A stretch of DNA of 64,000 nt, taken from the NCBI RefSeq assembly GCF_000208745.1, contig NC_030850.1, positions 5,350,938-5,414,937 on the forward strand. Direction: 5' to 3'. The DNA comes from Theobroma cacao. Lineage: Eukaryota > Streptophyta > Magnoliopsida > Malvales > Malvaceae. Positions 27,311 through 39,969 of this stretch are shown here, in pieces (position 1 is the stretch's first letter; every line of letters begins with the position of its first letter). A program made the position numbers and the translations under genes. The notes beneath the pieces are model-generated. The model saw only the letters and a program-made list of their open reading frames with translations. It was not told where the DNA came from and did no database searches.

Positions 27311-28282
27311 CTAATTTCTAATACAATCTGTCACTTTCTCTGGCTTCTACTAGATTTCATCTAACATACATCCCAACCTAAAATTCCAAAAATTAGCGGG
27401 CAATAAGCATGCAAGATATATACTTTTTTATTATATTTGACTTGTCCTTTTGCAGAGTATGTAAACAGAAAACGACCAAAACCAGCTCCTTAGGCAAGTA
27501 GCATCTTTGACATTATATGCAAATTGACAGTGCTCTTGAAACTGAAAGAGCCTTCCTAGTCAAATCCAAATTCAAGTGAAGAAAACAAGACTACAGAAAA
27601 AGCTAAACAAAAACCCTCAATATTGCATGGAAAAAATATTTATTTTCTTGTCACTCGTTTACCTTTACCTATAATATTATGCCTACGAAGTATAACATTT
27701 AAGCGTCTGTATCCACTTCGAATACCAACTAAAAGAAGACTAAAAATAATTGAACAAAGTCAAAATAATTCCATTACTTCCCTAATGTCTAAGCCAAAAA
27801 ATGATAATGCTGCAAAATTATTTCAATCTCAGTTTACAAGGATATTAAGACAAAGTAATATCTTAATTGAAATATATCTAAACTCTCAAGCACAAAATGA
27901 GTATCATGGCATGAACAAACAAAGAGCATGGCTTATTCTGATCTCAGCTACCACATTCTGCGCTGAATTGGATCTAAGGTGCAATGCTTTAATTAACAAA
28001 ATTAATCACATCAAGTTCTTAATTAAGATCCAAATTCTCATTTCAAAAAAATAAAAGAAAAAGCACTCACAAAACCAAACAATCCAGTGAAGAAAAACAA
28101 AACCCAGAACCTATTATTTCCCTCCAAACCTTTGCTTTGATGCTTATATGAACAGTAGAATAGAACACTGAAACACACTAAGACTTCATAAAAATATGAG
28201 TTTTAGAAGGGAAAAAAAATCCAAACTTTTATAAAAAGAAAACCCAGTAATACATAGTCAAAAAAACAAAGAAAGAGGATAC

Positions 28283-28743
28283 CTTGAAAGAATCAGTGTC
28301 TGCTAAAACACAAAAAGGAAAAGGCTTTTTCTTTTATTTTTCTGTGGTAGAGCTTTCAGTTCTTTGCTCAAAATGTGAACTTTGAAGAACTAAGGCCGAG
28401 AGAGAGAGAGAGAGAGAGAGAGACTATGGTAGCTGAAACTAAGAGGTACTTTTGTTCTCGTTTTTCTTTTTTTCCTTCTTCTTCTCCTTATGTCTTCTTT
28501 TGGGATTGGATTCTGACAGCAAAGTGAAGAAGATCTTGCCCCTGTAACGAAAGCTTGAAAATGAAAATTAAAAGGAAAGAGCACCAATACTGTTTTAATG
28601 CAATAGAGAAAATCTATTTTTATCACTAAGAATTATTCAATTCCTTGTGCTATTGTTCGTCACGCGCTGTGGCCACCACTGAAAGCAGCACTTAAGAGGG
28701 GTTTGATTGGGTGGTGGGTGACGTCGCAGGGGCACAGCGCGTG
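28283..28743 (-). promoter_or_regulatory. 5'UTR exon and promoter region of the ARM-TPR gene
   Basis: A donor CTTTCAAG|GTATCC gives an exon edge at 28283. It pairs with an acceptor TTATGCAG just before the coding start (about 26708). The leader carries a GA repeat (plus strand about 28397-28422, so CT-rich in the transcript). Upstream, 28661-28743 is GC-richer and holds a perfect 11-base inverted repeat CACGCGCTGTG / CACAGCGCGTG, an inner CCACCAC/GTGGTGG pair (28673-28679 / 28711-28717), and a TGACGTCG motif (28719-28726). The transcription start is not fixed; it is probably between 28480 and 28620. Confidence 0.5.
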
Positions 28744-31700
28744 GGGAAATCATATGGACAGGATGTGTGTTTTTTAAATGGGCCAGGCTTTATTTCTTTG
28801 GTTGTTTTATTATTGCGGTTTTTTTCCTCTTTAATTGTGGGCTAGGGTCCCATACTCTAACACGCTTGTCCCTGCTCTTTCTCACGGTTTCGAAAATATG
28901 GGGGGAGGTGAAATTACTCAAGAAGTCCCTGCTACTCCTATTGTCATAACGTTCACCCCGTACTCTTTTCCCCCGTACAATCCTTGCTAAAATTTCTCTA
29001 TCAAAAAAAATTATCCACGGTAAAAAATTCCCCGAATTTTACATACATAAGTTTATAAAATTACCATATATCTATTAAATTATAAATAAAAAATTAAATT
29101 AACATAAGAACATATCAATTAAATAAACTCATATAATAATAAATAACTAAGCTTTCAATCTAATTGTGGTAATTTAAAAATCTCGTATTTGGCTCTTAAG
29201 AGTAAAAAAAAAAAATGAAGTTTTGATTACTTTTTGTTATATAATTTAAAACTCAATAAATTTGTAGAATGTAAAAAAAATATTTTTTTTATAAGAAGTA
29301 TATATACTAGAAGGTTGTAACTTATCAATGAATCAACAATCGTCAAGATGATTCTTATGATTTGATCAGTTTTACCTGTATGAAGCATCAATTTTTGTTC
29401 TTCTACACTTGGGTTACTTAACAAAAAGTAAAATTCCCCCCTCCAAAGAAACACCTAGCATAATGTTGGAATCATGTTTCTTACTTACGTGTTAGTGGAG
29501 GGTTTTCTGGAAAAGTAAAAACCAGGTTCAATGCATTTTACAACGTTTCTTGTGAACATCTTTTTGCATTAAAATCTTGTTGGAATCATTATGTGGGCAA
29601 AAACATCATTGAACTTTGCTTTGATGCACCTCCTAAATGAAATATCAGGCCATGCAAATGTCCTTTTCTGATTCTCATAAGTAGAAAAAAAATATGTACT
29701 TACCGGTTTAAATATTATATGTATCTAACCCTAATAAAATTTTTAAAAGCCTTTCATCTGGTTTTTTTTTTTTTAATGGGGAGGGGGGTAAAAATCTGAA
29801 ATTTAAGATTCCAGATCAAATTGTCCGTAGAATGTCCAACATTGATAGAGACATGTCATTTTGATATCTCAAGAGTACTGCTCCTATCCTCACCAAAAAT
29901 ATATATTTCATTTCATGTTCAACATTCCAATTAATCCTTTAATTAGATATTGTTGGCTGTTTGTACTTTTTTACAAACATTCTATTTAATGGCAAGTTAT
30001 GGAGTTATATATATATATATATACTGGTAAATTATGAATCATATATATAAGCTTTTGAAGCAGGAGATGGTTTGAACGATGGATTGTTGCTTTTGACTCC
30101 AAGAAAAGAGATTGGTAGGCAGTGGCGTCCAACCCCACGACATAGACAACTCAGCTTATCGATATTTTTTGGATCTACCACCTTTCACTGCATGTCCCGT
30201 ACTCGATTATGGCTTAAAAATAAGTCTGCTAACACTGCTGAACATGAACAATATTTGCACATGGAACTCATGATTTTTTTTTACTCTCTTTTTTCTTTTT
30301 ATGTATAAATGTTGGGGTTCAAGGAAGGGGTTACTTGGGTTCGGACCCAAACTTAAACATGTCTTACAGACGGTTCCTGGTGGAACAAATGCCAAGTAGT
30401 ATACTGAAAGGAATGAAATATACTAGGTTTGTTCATAAGCAACTCATGTTGGGAAAAACTTTATTAATGATATACTTAGTGTAAATTGGATATATCTCCA
30501 ATTTGCTAAAGGGTGATTTTTTTCTTCTTTTCTACAACAAATATATCACATGCTAGATATTTTTGATGATGTAACATTTACTCATAAAAATAAATTGAAC
30601 CTTTTTGAGTATATTGAAAAGTGCTAAACCTAATTTATTGTCGAGGCTTTGACACCATTTATATCTTTAGCATACATGAGGAAATTGAGACTCTTCTCAT
30701 TGTTTAATCTTTTTAATTGAAATGGTACAAGATTTTTGTGAAATACTTTGCGTTCATAATGCAAATCTGACAAGAGAGTGCCCTAACAGTGAATCCATTA
30801 GACTAATAATTTATTCCCTAAAGTTACCATGTAGCAAAAATTAATGCATCGGCATTAATATCATGGTTCATTCATGCGTCCATTTCTTTTGCATGCAACA
30901 ATGGCAAGAGCCAAGAATTATGTTGCAAGTCAACTGGCTAGTCCAGTCCTGTATTGGTTGTCTTTGTTGTGGACCTTGAAAGCCTTGTTTCAACCTTTCA
31001 GGTAGTTGAAGAGAGCCACAAAACATTAAAACCGGTCTCTTTCATTTTCCGAGTGGAAGTCTTTTTCATTTTGGGAGTTTGTGTGCAAAGCAATTAAAAC
31101 AATGGCTAGGGTGCTCAAGGTGGGATATATATGGCTTAGCTTGAAGATAAAAAGTTAAATAAATTGATGGCAATTTTTGTATTGTACTTCAAACTACTTT
31201 TTGGAGACAAACAGGGACCCAATGCCCATGCCCATGGATTCATATATTTGGCAAATGAATTTGCAATTGGAATTGGATTTGTGTTGGAGAATTTCTCTCT
31301 TTGTTTTTGTTGGTATCTATGAAAGAGAGAGAGAGAAGGTGACTTTTGTAAAGTTTCAAATTCCATTTCTTCGTATTTGTAGCTTCCTTTTAGAGTTGTC
31401 ATTTCTCACGATCTTTTTCTTTTTTGGGTCATTACGCCATTTTCACGAATGTTCACTCGACCATTTAATATTTGTATGGACTGAATGGTGAACAATTTTG
31501 ATAATTTATCACAATTTAATTTAATATAAATATAAAAAACTAAAATTTTGACCAAAAAAAGTAATTATCTTGCGTGGATAGTTTAGATAAATTTTACCTG
31601 TCATTTAAATTATATGTTTGATTTTATTTTATTTGATCCAAAGATTATAAATATGATGCGAAGATTATCAAAGACATTAAATTGAACATTTAAAAAAAAA

Positions 31701-33150
31701 AGATTTTAGTCAAAATTTAATATATTTTAATGCATTTAATATATTTTAATGCATTTTTTTCAAGGATTTTTTTTTTCACAAAGATGTACCTATACTTTGC
31801 AAAAGAGAAAGAGAATATAAAATTAACCATCTGAGTCAATGTAAATTTTTGTTTTAGCATAGTACACTCTTTTTTTAATAATATTGTTCATTGTATGTTA
31901 AAAACTTTTAAGAAAATTATAAAAATTAAATTTGTGTCCTCATGATATTTCAATTAGATATTCATACATATGTATGTGTACATACATGCATACATGTAAT
32001 ATATGTGCTATTTGATTATAAGTGACTATTTGTACGTATGTTTATAAACATACAAATAAAAGAACATTAGTCGATGTGCTTCAAACAAAATGGAACAAAA
32101 TTCTCACCTTTGCAGAAAATCCTAGTTTTTCCAAGATTATTCCATGTAGTTACCAATTTTATTTTCAAAAAAAAAATAGTTACTATTTTTGTTTAAAAGA
32201 GAACGTGTACCATATGTATCATAATAAAAGTAACATTTGCAATATTAATTAATTTAAAATTAAAAAAAGAGTTCATTTTGACACAAAGGCAAAATTAAAA
32301 ATATACTAGTAACATTTTTGCTAACATCCTTTGAAATATTTTGTAGATGACCATAACCTAACCCTGCTGGCTGAATTTGCTTGCTCCATTTAAACCCAAA
32401 AGCAAATTCATCCGGACCCAGTTTACTCTGGCTACTTGCAGTCTAGCCATCCGTCTGAGATAGAAGAAACAGCAGCTTTTGGGCCACAAACGGTTAATAA
32501 ATAAATTCACAAATTACAAATGTGTATCATATAGAAGAATGTTGTTTATCCTGGAAGTTATAAATACTCCCCCGACCTGATTAGGTATAAAATAAAAGCA
32601 GCATAAAATTTTGCAACCAGTGTGTAGAGCTCTGCCCTCAGGGTTAATCAATGATCATAATCCTTGGGGGACATGATTCATCAATCTCTGCAAAAAATGC
32701 CAACTACTTGGGCCGTGAACACAAATGACATTCATTAATTTTTACCAGTCATATGTATATGCGCAATAAATTCTAATTAAAGTGATCCTAAATCTGGATT
32801 GAATGAGGGCAGATGATTGGTTTGTTATTTTTTCCTCCTTAAAGAAAAGTTAGAACATGATGAAATAGTGAGATCAAAATCTTACTGATTTGATTGCATA
32901 TATAGTAATAATATTGTATTAGTTCTATAATCTCATCCTAAGTTTATACGTTGTGTAGGGTTGAAGAAATTCTTGTATAGAAGAAGTTCATGAATGGTGC
33001 CACCTTACTAAAATGAATCTTCCTTGGCTGAAGATCATACTTAATGTAGGAACCCAATCAAATCTGAACTCTTTACATTATAAGGAGATATACACAGGGT
33101 TTTACGTGAATTAGGGTTCAAACTCCAATTCTACAAGTGGATAGCAAATT

Positions 33151-33220
33151 ACTTCAGTACTCTAATGATTTTTTTTTATTTTGATTAATAATAATTAATC
33201 ACTTCAGTACTCTAATGATT
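33151..33220. repeat. 20-bp direct repeat, 50-bp period
   Basis: ACTTCAGTACTCTAATGATT occurs at 33151-33170 and again, exact, at 33201-33220. The spacer between is A/T-rich. It looks like a local tandem duplication of 50 bases with a diverged spacer. Confidence 0.85.
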
Positions 33221-34315
33221 ATTCATGTTCTAATTCATGTCGTTCAACAACTATTTCAACATCAATGAGACATTAGAATACGACATATTTTTAGAAAAAA
33301 AAATACTCTAGCTGATTGCATGACTAATAATTTGATATAGAAAATGACTATGTATTCTACAACATTTTACTACTAGAGATTAGGAATTTACTAATGAACA
33401 ATATATTGCGATATATTTCCCTCACTTGATTAGAATAAAATAAAATTTTCTTCTATAAAAAATTAAAATTTATGAAATGAAAGAGATTATCTCTTATTAT
33501 AAATTAAAGATTATGTAGACCATAAAATTGAAAAAAAAGGGGCAATTTACAATTTAAGAGTTAGAAAATTGCAACTCTTATTTAAATTTGGTTTGAGAAA
33601 AATGTAATTTGAACTCTTAAGGGCCAGTCTTGGAAAACAGATTAGGCTCGACCAACATTTCAAACGGGCTTGAACCAAGTTTTGAAGACTTAAGCTCAGC
33701 CCGAACACTAATTCATTTCTTTTGACGGTAGAATTGAAAATATAATACGTAGGTCTAGGTTTGAATAAATTCCAATTTCTCCTTACTTAACATGTTCTTG
33801 TAATGTTTTACTAGATTTTTCAGATTAATGGATAGATATTTTTAATTCTTGATTGTATCAAATAAACTTATGGCAGAAGGGCCTGGCACGTTTGAATTTC
33901 TAGTCTTTAAATAGCAAGAAGGTCGTCGCAGCCTGTGAGGCCCAAAATAGTTACCTTTTATATTTCTTCTTTTTTCTTTCTTATTTAATTATTTACTTCT
34001 TATTTGCCAACTTAATTTAAAGAAGTTTAAATTAACTTCCCCAGGTTCTACTAAGAAACGGTTAAATAAGAATTAACTTGTAAAACCAACATCCATAAAT
34101 TAATAAAGTTAATAAAAATATCAATAACATGTAAAAAGTTAATTATATTAATAGTTTTACTGTAAAAATGTTTATTTAGATAAACTAATAAAACTTAATC
34201 AAATTATTTCAAAACTTTTATACTTGATCTATATTTAATAAAATCTTTCAATCTATCACTTTGGATTTTCCTGTTATCTAATCATTTTTAAGAGGGAACC
34301 TTATAAAATTGACCT

Positions 34316-34879
34316 AGTGCTTGTTTAGTCTGGTTATTTTTTAGTTTATCCACATCTTAAAAGTAAAAGTCAGGCCAAACAAGAATTTAGAGAAACTCTT
34401 AAAAAAATAAGCAACTTTTTTTTTAAATAAAATTTTAAAAGAAAAGAGTTTTTTCTTCTCTTTTTTTAAAAAGCGTCTTTTTTAAAAAAAGATTTATTTC
34501 AAAAATATCCTTATCTATTAAAAATAATTTCAACATTATCTGTTTTTATTTTTATATGATTTAATATTAATTATAAATTTTATTTTATATAAAAATACTT
34601 TTTGTACTTTTTATAAATAAAAAATAAAATTAACTTTTTTTCATTATGAATGAAAGAATTTGTGATTAATAGAAAATTATTTATTAAATACCTTTTATGA
34701 TAATTTTAATCAAAATTATATTTTATATAAATTATTTTGTTAAACAACTTATTTATAAAATAGAATTTATAAAAGTAAATTTACCAAACAGATTTAGCTT
34801 AATTTTAAAAGTTATTATTTTTTATAAGAACTTCATAATAGTTTTTAAGTTAAAAAAAAAATTAAACCAAACAGGCTCC
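34316..34879. mobile_element. Possible hAT-like miniature element
   Basis: The left end AGTGCTTGTTTAGTCTGGTT and the right end read inward (GGAGCCTGTTTGGTTTAATT) are imperfect inverted repeats with the CTGTTTGGTT core common in plant miniature elements. The interior is 560 bases of A/T sequence without a coding frame. I could not find a convincing target-site duplication, so this is weak. Confidence 0.28.
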
Positions 34880-37800
34880 GAAAATTATTTAAATTTGAGT
34901 TGTTAACCAAGCAACGATTTACAACCAAGTTTACTGGTTAATTTGACGAGATTCGGCTCCTTAATTTCCATTTGTAAAAATTAACTGGAAAGACTGGGTG
35001 AAGGTAGAATTAGAGTTTCAACAACCAAAACTTAGAACTTAAATCTCAATGCGAACAACTGAAAATTGTGAGTGCTTATCAGTTAGCAGGCTTTAGGAAC
35101 AAAAGGCTGAGATTTGAGAATATCCTTTGCAAACATAAAAAAATTAAAAAATAAAGTGAAAAGCTTATTTGTGAAATTTCGTTAACAGTTAATGATATCT
35201 AAACCCCATGACTAACATAATTCAATTCAACCTTTTTTAACAGATGTCATCCTCTGAAGTCATAAGCCTCACAATTTTAGAAGCAGTACTATGGGCCTTG
35301 TCGCTTTTTTCCTGAATTTTTCTGGTCTTTTGGTTTGCCGTATTGGAACGATCTGACCGATTTCTGGACTCTTACCAGAGGAAAAAAAAGAGTTAACGGA
35401 AATAACTAATGGGTATTTAATTTCCTATTGATACTGGGCTTCGCTTCTCTGTTAAGGTTTCAAAGAAACTAGAACTCAAGTTTAATTTTTCAATAAGAAA
35501 ACTGTTAAAACAAGTGTGAAAAATGAAAAGAAAACAACTTTTAGTAATTATCTTAATTTCAGGCGTCCTCCAAATTGCTTAAGAAAAAGGTAATATCTGA
35601 AGATGGATAGTCGTGATATGATATTTTGGAAGAGTCTACGTACCTGGAAAATGGGAATTAACTAATTCAACCACCACTTTGAAATGGGACACTAGCTAGC
35701 ATCTTTTAAAAAGAAGAAGGCAAAAAATCTGGCAGATATATCGCTGCCTAACCCACAATGGACTTTAAATTTGGAGAATGTTTCAAATACCGGTAGATTT
35801 AATTGTTCCAATAACTAAACCGTACTTTCGAATGAACGAAAATATGGTGCTGCACTTTTGCTATAACACCTACTCCACTGGCTCCACTTTGCACTTTGTC
35901 CCTCTTTTCTTCTTTTAATGTGGGCGACGTAATGGGATTGCCAATGAATATAATGTAAATACCTCCATTTTTCCACACCACCTACTCTCCACTCTTAAGC
36001 AATACTATTACATCAATTAATTGTCATCATGTATTTCACTTTCCATGAATATCTCACCTGCATTTGATTTAATAGTTGCTGCCTCATCTATTTGTTTAAA
36101 CAGTAGAGTTCCAATCTCCCCTTATCTCATATAAAAAAGAATGATAAAAATCATCTTAATTGGTTTGAGAAATTTGAATAAGATACATAAATTTTTTGTG
36201 TTTAAAATTTATATTATTTATACGTATTATCCTTATATATTTTTTTTCTATTTGAATTTGGATTATTTAGCAAATCTTTTAAGATTTTGGATATAAATTA
36301 TATATTTTGACTAAAATTAAAGAATAATCGCTAGTTTCATATTACTCTTTTTTTTTTCTCTTGGTCACGAGAGAATAGAGATGAGGATTTTAAGGATAAG
36401 GTCAACACTTTTTAGGTTTAAATTTATAACTTCATAATTTAGGTTTCCATTTGATTAATATTTTTATTTTTATTTTTATTTTTTACACATAAATTAAAAA
36501 TAGAAATATCCAAAATTTTAATTATAAGTATTGGATTATGCTTCTTTTGAAAGGATATATATGCACCCAATACAATAGTTTCTTTTGGGTTATGCTTTTC
36601 TATCTTATTCTTTCACCTCTAACTTTTTGACATAAGTATGATTGTGGATATAAGCCGGAGATAAATTAAGTTTAAATATGTATTAAGAAGACTAATTTAT
36701 TGCAAGCCAATGATTTGTTAATTGACTTAAACAACAGCTTTAACATTCTTTTCATGTGAAGATTTAAAATTCGTATTTATTTTTCATTCTCTTCAAGTTT
36801 TTCATATAAATTTATTTATATTTATATAAACTATTAAATTGAATCTAGCATTTATCAATGAAAAAAAGAAAGATCAATGTCTTTATCATTCAAACTTATT
36901 GAAAAAGAATCTTAGCGTTGATATTTGACACATCTCACTGATGCGAGAAAAAGCAATTACTTTGTCTCTAGGATTTCCTCTGTGCCTTGAAAATCAAACA
37001 AGAAACATGTATTTTAGTTTACAGGGATTAAAACTTTGAAGTCATGTTCAAAATTAAATCGTTAAGATTCTCACCAACCCTCTTAATCTTCCTGATAATG
37101 ACATTTAGTGGGACCTGTTATGTAAAGAATTTTGTCAGTTAATGGAATAAAAGGTTCAGATTTCATCACCTAATTGTCTAATCCCTGATGAAAATAAAAT
37201 CAAGTGGGGCCATTGTTCCCGATTACTGTACAACTCCATCCATTGGAAAACTACATGTATCTAATCTAACAGAACATTACATAACTACGGTCAAGAAAAA
37301 ACACGTAAGCACTTTACTGTCGGTTGTACAAAATCCCATGCAGCCACCGACACACATCGCCATGATTTAAATGACCAAAATGACATTGGAGTTGTTCGTC
37401 TAGTTACTCTACTCCTACTCTCGGCTAGTCCCCACTCTCTGTATTAAGCACGTGTTAATACAAAAGAGGTTCGAAACTGGACCGACATTTGAAAATAAAT
37501 AAATTTTCATACCGTAATCGTTTCTGTAGATTACCAATTCCCCTATCTCTTAGATACTCCACGTACAGGCAATAAGACTGGGTTATTTAAAGAAAAAAAG
37601 AATGAAATTTAGTTGGTAATAATTATTTATAATAATGTACATGCTCAAACATATGACATAACGTAAGTTATAATTCAGGTCTATTTATTAATAATGCAAA
37701 TTAAGGACTCTTATCACTACTCTATATTGATTGCCCTTTAACTGCACGCTCCATATTTGGCGCGTCCACTGTTATCTATTCTAATTTCTAGGAAAATAGA

Positions 37801-38323
37801 TTCCTCAATTTCAACTTGCAATGACAGATTGAAGGAAGCGGGCGGAGCTTCCAACCTTCCACTAACAACCCAAATCTGCAAACTTTGAGACATGTGACAT
37901 AAAATTCAAACAAAATCTAGGATTTCCTTGTTCAAATTTATTTGGTTAAGAAAAAGGGGGAAATTATACCATAAAATTGAATCTGGAAATACAATTGCAA
38001 AATTCCTCTCTATTTTCAAAAGTAATTAACACCATATCTGATTGCTTTGCTCAATGGCGTTACAATGCCCACAAGATATAACAGTGGGCTAATTACATTT
38101 CTATCTAACAAACCAGAAATTAACAAAAATAAAAGGGTAAAAGAAAAAAAAAATAATTAACAAGAAAAATTGACCTTTGGAAATTTCTCAGCCAATCTTA
38201 TTTATGACAACAAATTTTTATTTCTTGCTACAAATTTTAAGTGGCTGAGATTATGAGCATTATAGATTTTGGACCAACTAAATTAATAGTAATGATGTAG
38301 CCGAAAAAAAAAAAAGAAGTAAA

Positions 38324-39766
38324 TTAATTTTTCTTTCCCTCTTCACCACCTTCTTCCAGGTAAGCCTTCTTTCTCCTATCAGCACTAGCACACAGACAAA
38401 TCACAAGGAAACACGCGGCGTACATCCCATGGACCTTCCAGTTAGTCTTGGGCGGTTGACCCAACACCACTCTATGAAACACCGCCACGTAGTAATGCAG
38501 CCCAACAGCGAATCCCACGAAGGTCTGGCCCAGGCCCAACATCTTGGAGCCCAGCCCGCTCTCCGTTGAGAAAACAAGAATCAGATACATCAAAAGAAGC
38601 AACAAGTAAAGCACGTACCCAAGATTCTGAAGCACCTGCAAACAGACGTAGGTAGACGGCGAAGTGGCGTAGAAAAACTTCAATGGCTCGAGCCCAGTAA
38701 TGAGGGAAGTGAGGCAAAGGATGGAGAAGTAAATCGAGAGGTAGACTTGGATGAAAATGAGGATTTTTTGTAGTGAAAAGTAGGTTTTGATGCGGTTAAA
38801 AATAAGGGAGACAAAGACTAACGGGATCAAAATGAAAGCACAAGAGATTACAGTGGCAATGGTAGGGGCATGCTTGTTTCCAACATATGGTTTGAATTGT
38901 TTCGTGATTTGTTTGTTGTATTTGGTTAAGTAAGCTTTTGAGGTTGTTGAGATTCTTTCAAGGTCTGGGATAAGGGTTTGCTGGAACTTGGTTGGGAGAT
39001 CTCGGAACTCGGATACTAAATCAGAATCATCTTCTTGGTCTATCCAGCTTGGTTGGTTTTTTTGTTGTTTTGGTTTCTGGGTCGTGGGGTTTTTCTCTTT
39101 GTTTGAGTTCTTTTGGGGTTTTGAAGATTCAGGGTCAGTGACTTTTTTGTCTGCCAGTGTTGTTATGGAAGTGAGTTTGGTGGTTGTTTTGTTCTTGGAT
39201 GGGTTAAGTTTGAGTAGATCCGAGGCTTTTTTGGTGGGCAGTGAGCTGGTTTTAGAGGAGTTTGTGGCTTTTGATGTTGAGTTCAGCTTCTTTAACTGGG
39301 AGGTGGAATTGAGGTTCTTCTTCAGGAGGGAAGTGGCATTGAGTTTCTTCAATTGGGAAGTGGAATTGAGTTTCTTCAATTGGGAAGTGGAATTGAGCTT
39401 CTTGAGTTCAGACTTGGAAAGGGTAGAGAGTGTTACTGCTGTTGTTGAATTGGTAGGTTTGGAAAGCTTGGTTTGGTTCTTGGTGGACAAATTCGATTTG
39501 ATAAGTTTGGTTTGGTTTTTAGTGGATTGGTTTGAAGCTTTGATGAGCTTGGTTTGGTTGTTCTTGGTGGACAAACTGGAGCTTTTTTTCTTTATCAGCT
39601 GCTGGTCTTCTTCTTCAAGCTCTAGCAATCTTCTTCTAGCACCAAACCGATTGGTTTGAAGCTCATGGCTCTCAATGGAGGCACAAAGGAGCATAGAAAT
39701 CAACAAAAACAAAGCAAGTTGAAGCAAAAGTACCTTACGGAAACTGAAGTATACTAGTGGAGCCAT
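38324..39766 (-). CDS. Single-exon multi-pass membrane protein of unknown function, 480 aa
   Basis: An uninterrupted frame starts at ATG 39766-39764 and ends at 38324. Residues 10-30 form a hydrophobic segment that reads as a signal peptide or anchor. Residues 60-240 are Lys/Asn/Ser/Thr-rich and repetitive: STKNQTKL units (about 66-101) and five LKKLN(S/A)TS units (about 121-165), with many N-X-S/T sequons. A soluble stretch WIDQEDDSDLVSEF follows. The C-terminal part has about five membrane segments (303-323, 335-357, 373-400, 410-432, 446-462) and a charged tail EEGGEEGKKN. The C-terminal portion has the look of a conserved plant protein family without a known function; I cannot name it. 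The gene has its own TATA promoter. A long frame on the opposite strand (38988-39659) is a by-product of the repeats. Confidence 0.85.
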   Translation of the reverse strand: MAPLVYFSFRKVLLLQLALFLLISMLLCASIESHELQTNRFGARRRLLELEEEDQQLIKKKSSSLSTKNNQTKLIKASNQSTKNQTKLIKSNLSTKNQTKLSKPTNSTTAVTLSTLSKSELKKLNSTSQLKKLNSTSQLKKLNATSLLKKNLNSTSQLKKLNSTSKATNSSKTSSLPTKKASDLLKLNPSKNKTTTKLTSITTLADKKVTDPESSKPQKNSNKEKNPTTQKPKQQKNQPSWIDQEDDSDLVSEFRDLPTKFQQTLIPDLERISTTSKAYLTKYNKQITKQFKPYVGNKHAPTIATVISCAFILIPLVFVSLIFNRIKTYFSLQKILIFIQVYLSIYFSILCLTSLITGLEPLKFFYATSPSTYVCLQVLQNLGYVLYLLLLLMYLILVFSTESGLGSKMLGLGQTFVGFAVGLHYYVAVFHRVVLGQPPKTNWKVHGMYAACFLVICLCASADRRKKAYLEEGGEEGKKN

Positions 39767-39875
39767 TGGTGAAACTCTGAGATATTGTCCCTGAAGATCT
39801 ATTGGAGATCCAATGACTTTTAAGCCTTGGGATTGGATCTAAATTTCATGTAAGAAAAGAGGTAAAGTGAGGCAG

Positions 39876-39968
39876 GGAGAGAGAGAGAGAGAGAGGAGGT
39901 ATNGGAGGAGGAGAGAGAGAGAGAGAGAGGGAATTCAAAGCAAGTGAAAAGAACAGTCTTATATAGTT
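39876..39968 (-). promoter_or_regulatory. TATA promoter and GA-rich leader of the 480 aa membrane protein
   Basis: On the minus strand CTATATAAG (about 39958-39966) is a good TATA box, placing transcription start near 39930 and a leader of about 165 bases. The leader carries two GA tracts (39876-39895 and 39911-39929) separated by an N-containing segment (39903). Confidence 0.65.
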
Positions 39969-39969
39969 G

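Larger units (their letters stand above)
28750..38290. other. Gene-poor intergenic spacer
   Basis: About 9.5 kb of A/T-rich sequence without a supportable gene on either strand. The open frames are short, rich in Phe/Leu/Lys/Asn and lack recognisable domains. Contents I can name are a possible small hAT-like element (34316-34879), AT repeats near 30008-30022, a 50-base-spaced direct repeat (33151-33220) and scattered T/A tracts. Patches of more even composition (30070-30400, 35230-35450, 37050-37480) hold nothing I recognise. A non-coding RNA here would not be visible to me. Confidence 0.6.

Noticed and set aside
27623..28054. 143-codon plus-strand frame in the 5'UTR intron of the ARM-TPR gene
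   Set aside because: Low-complexity composition, no domain, no promoter, and antisense inside an intron.
30320..30400. B-box-like GGGTTCGGACCC suggesting another SINE
   Set aside because: It is a short palindrome without a matching A box at the right distance and without an A-rich tail or flanking repeats.
38988..39659. 223-codon plus-strand open frame opposite the 480 aa membrane protein
   Set aside because: It is the mirror of the Lys/Asn/Ser repeats (rich in Glu-Val-Glu-Leu-Ser-Phe). The minus-strand frame has a signal-like segment, membrane segments, a TATA box and a full-length frame; this one has none.
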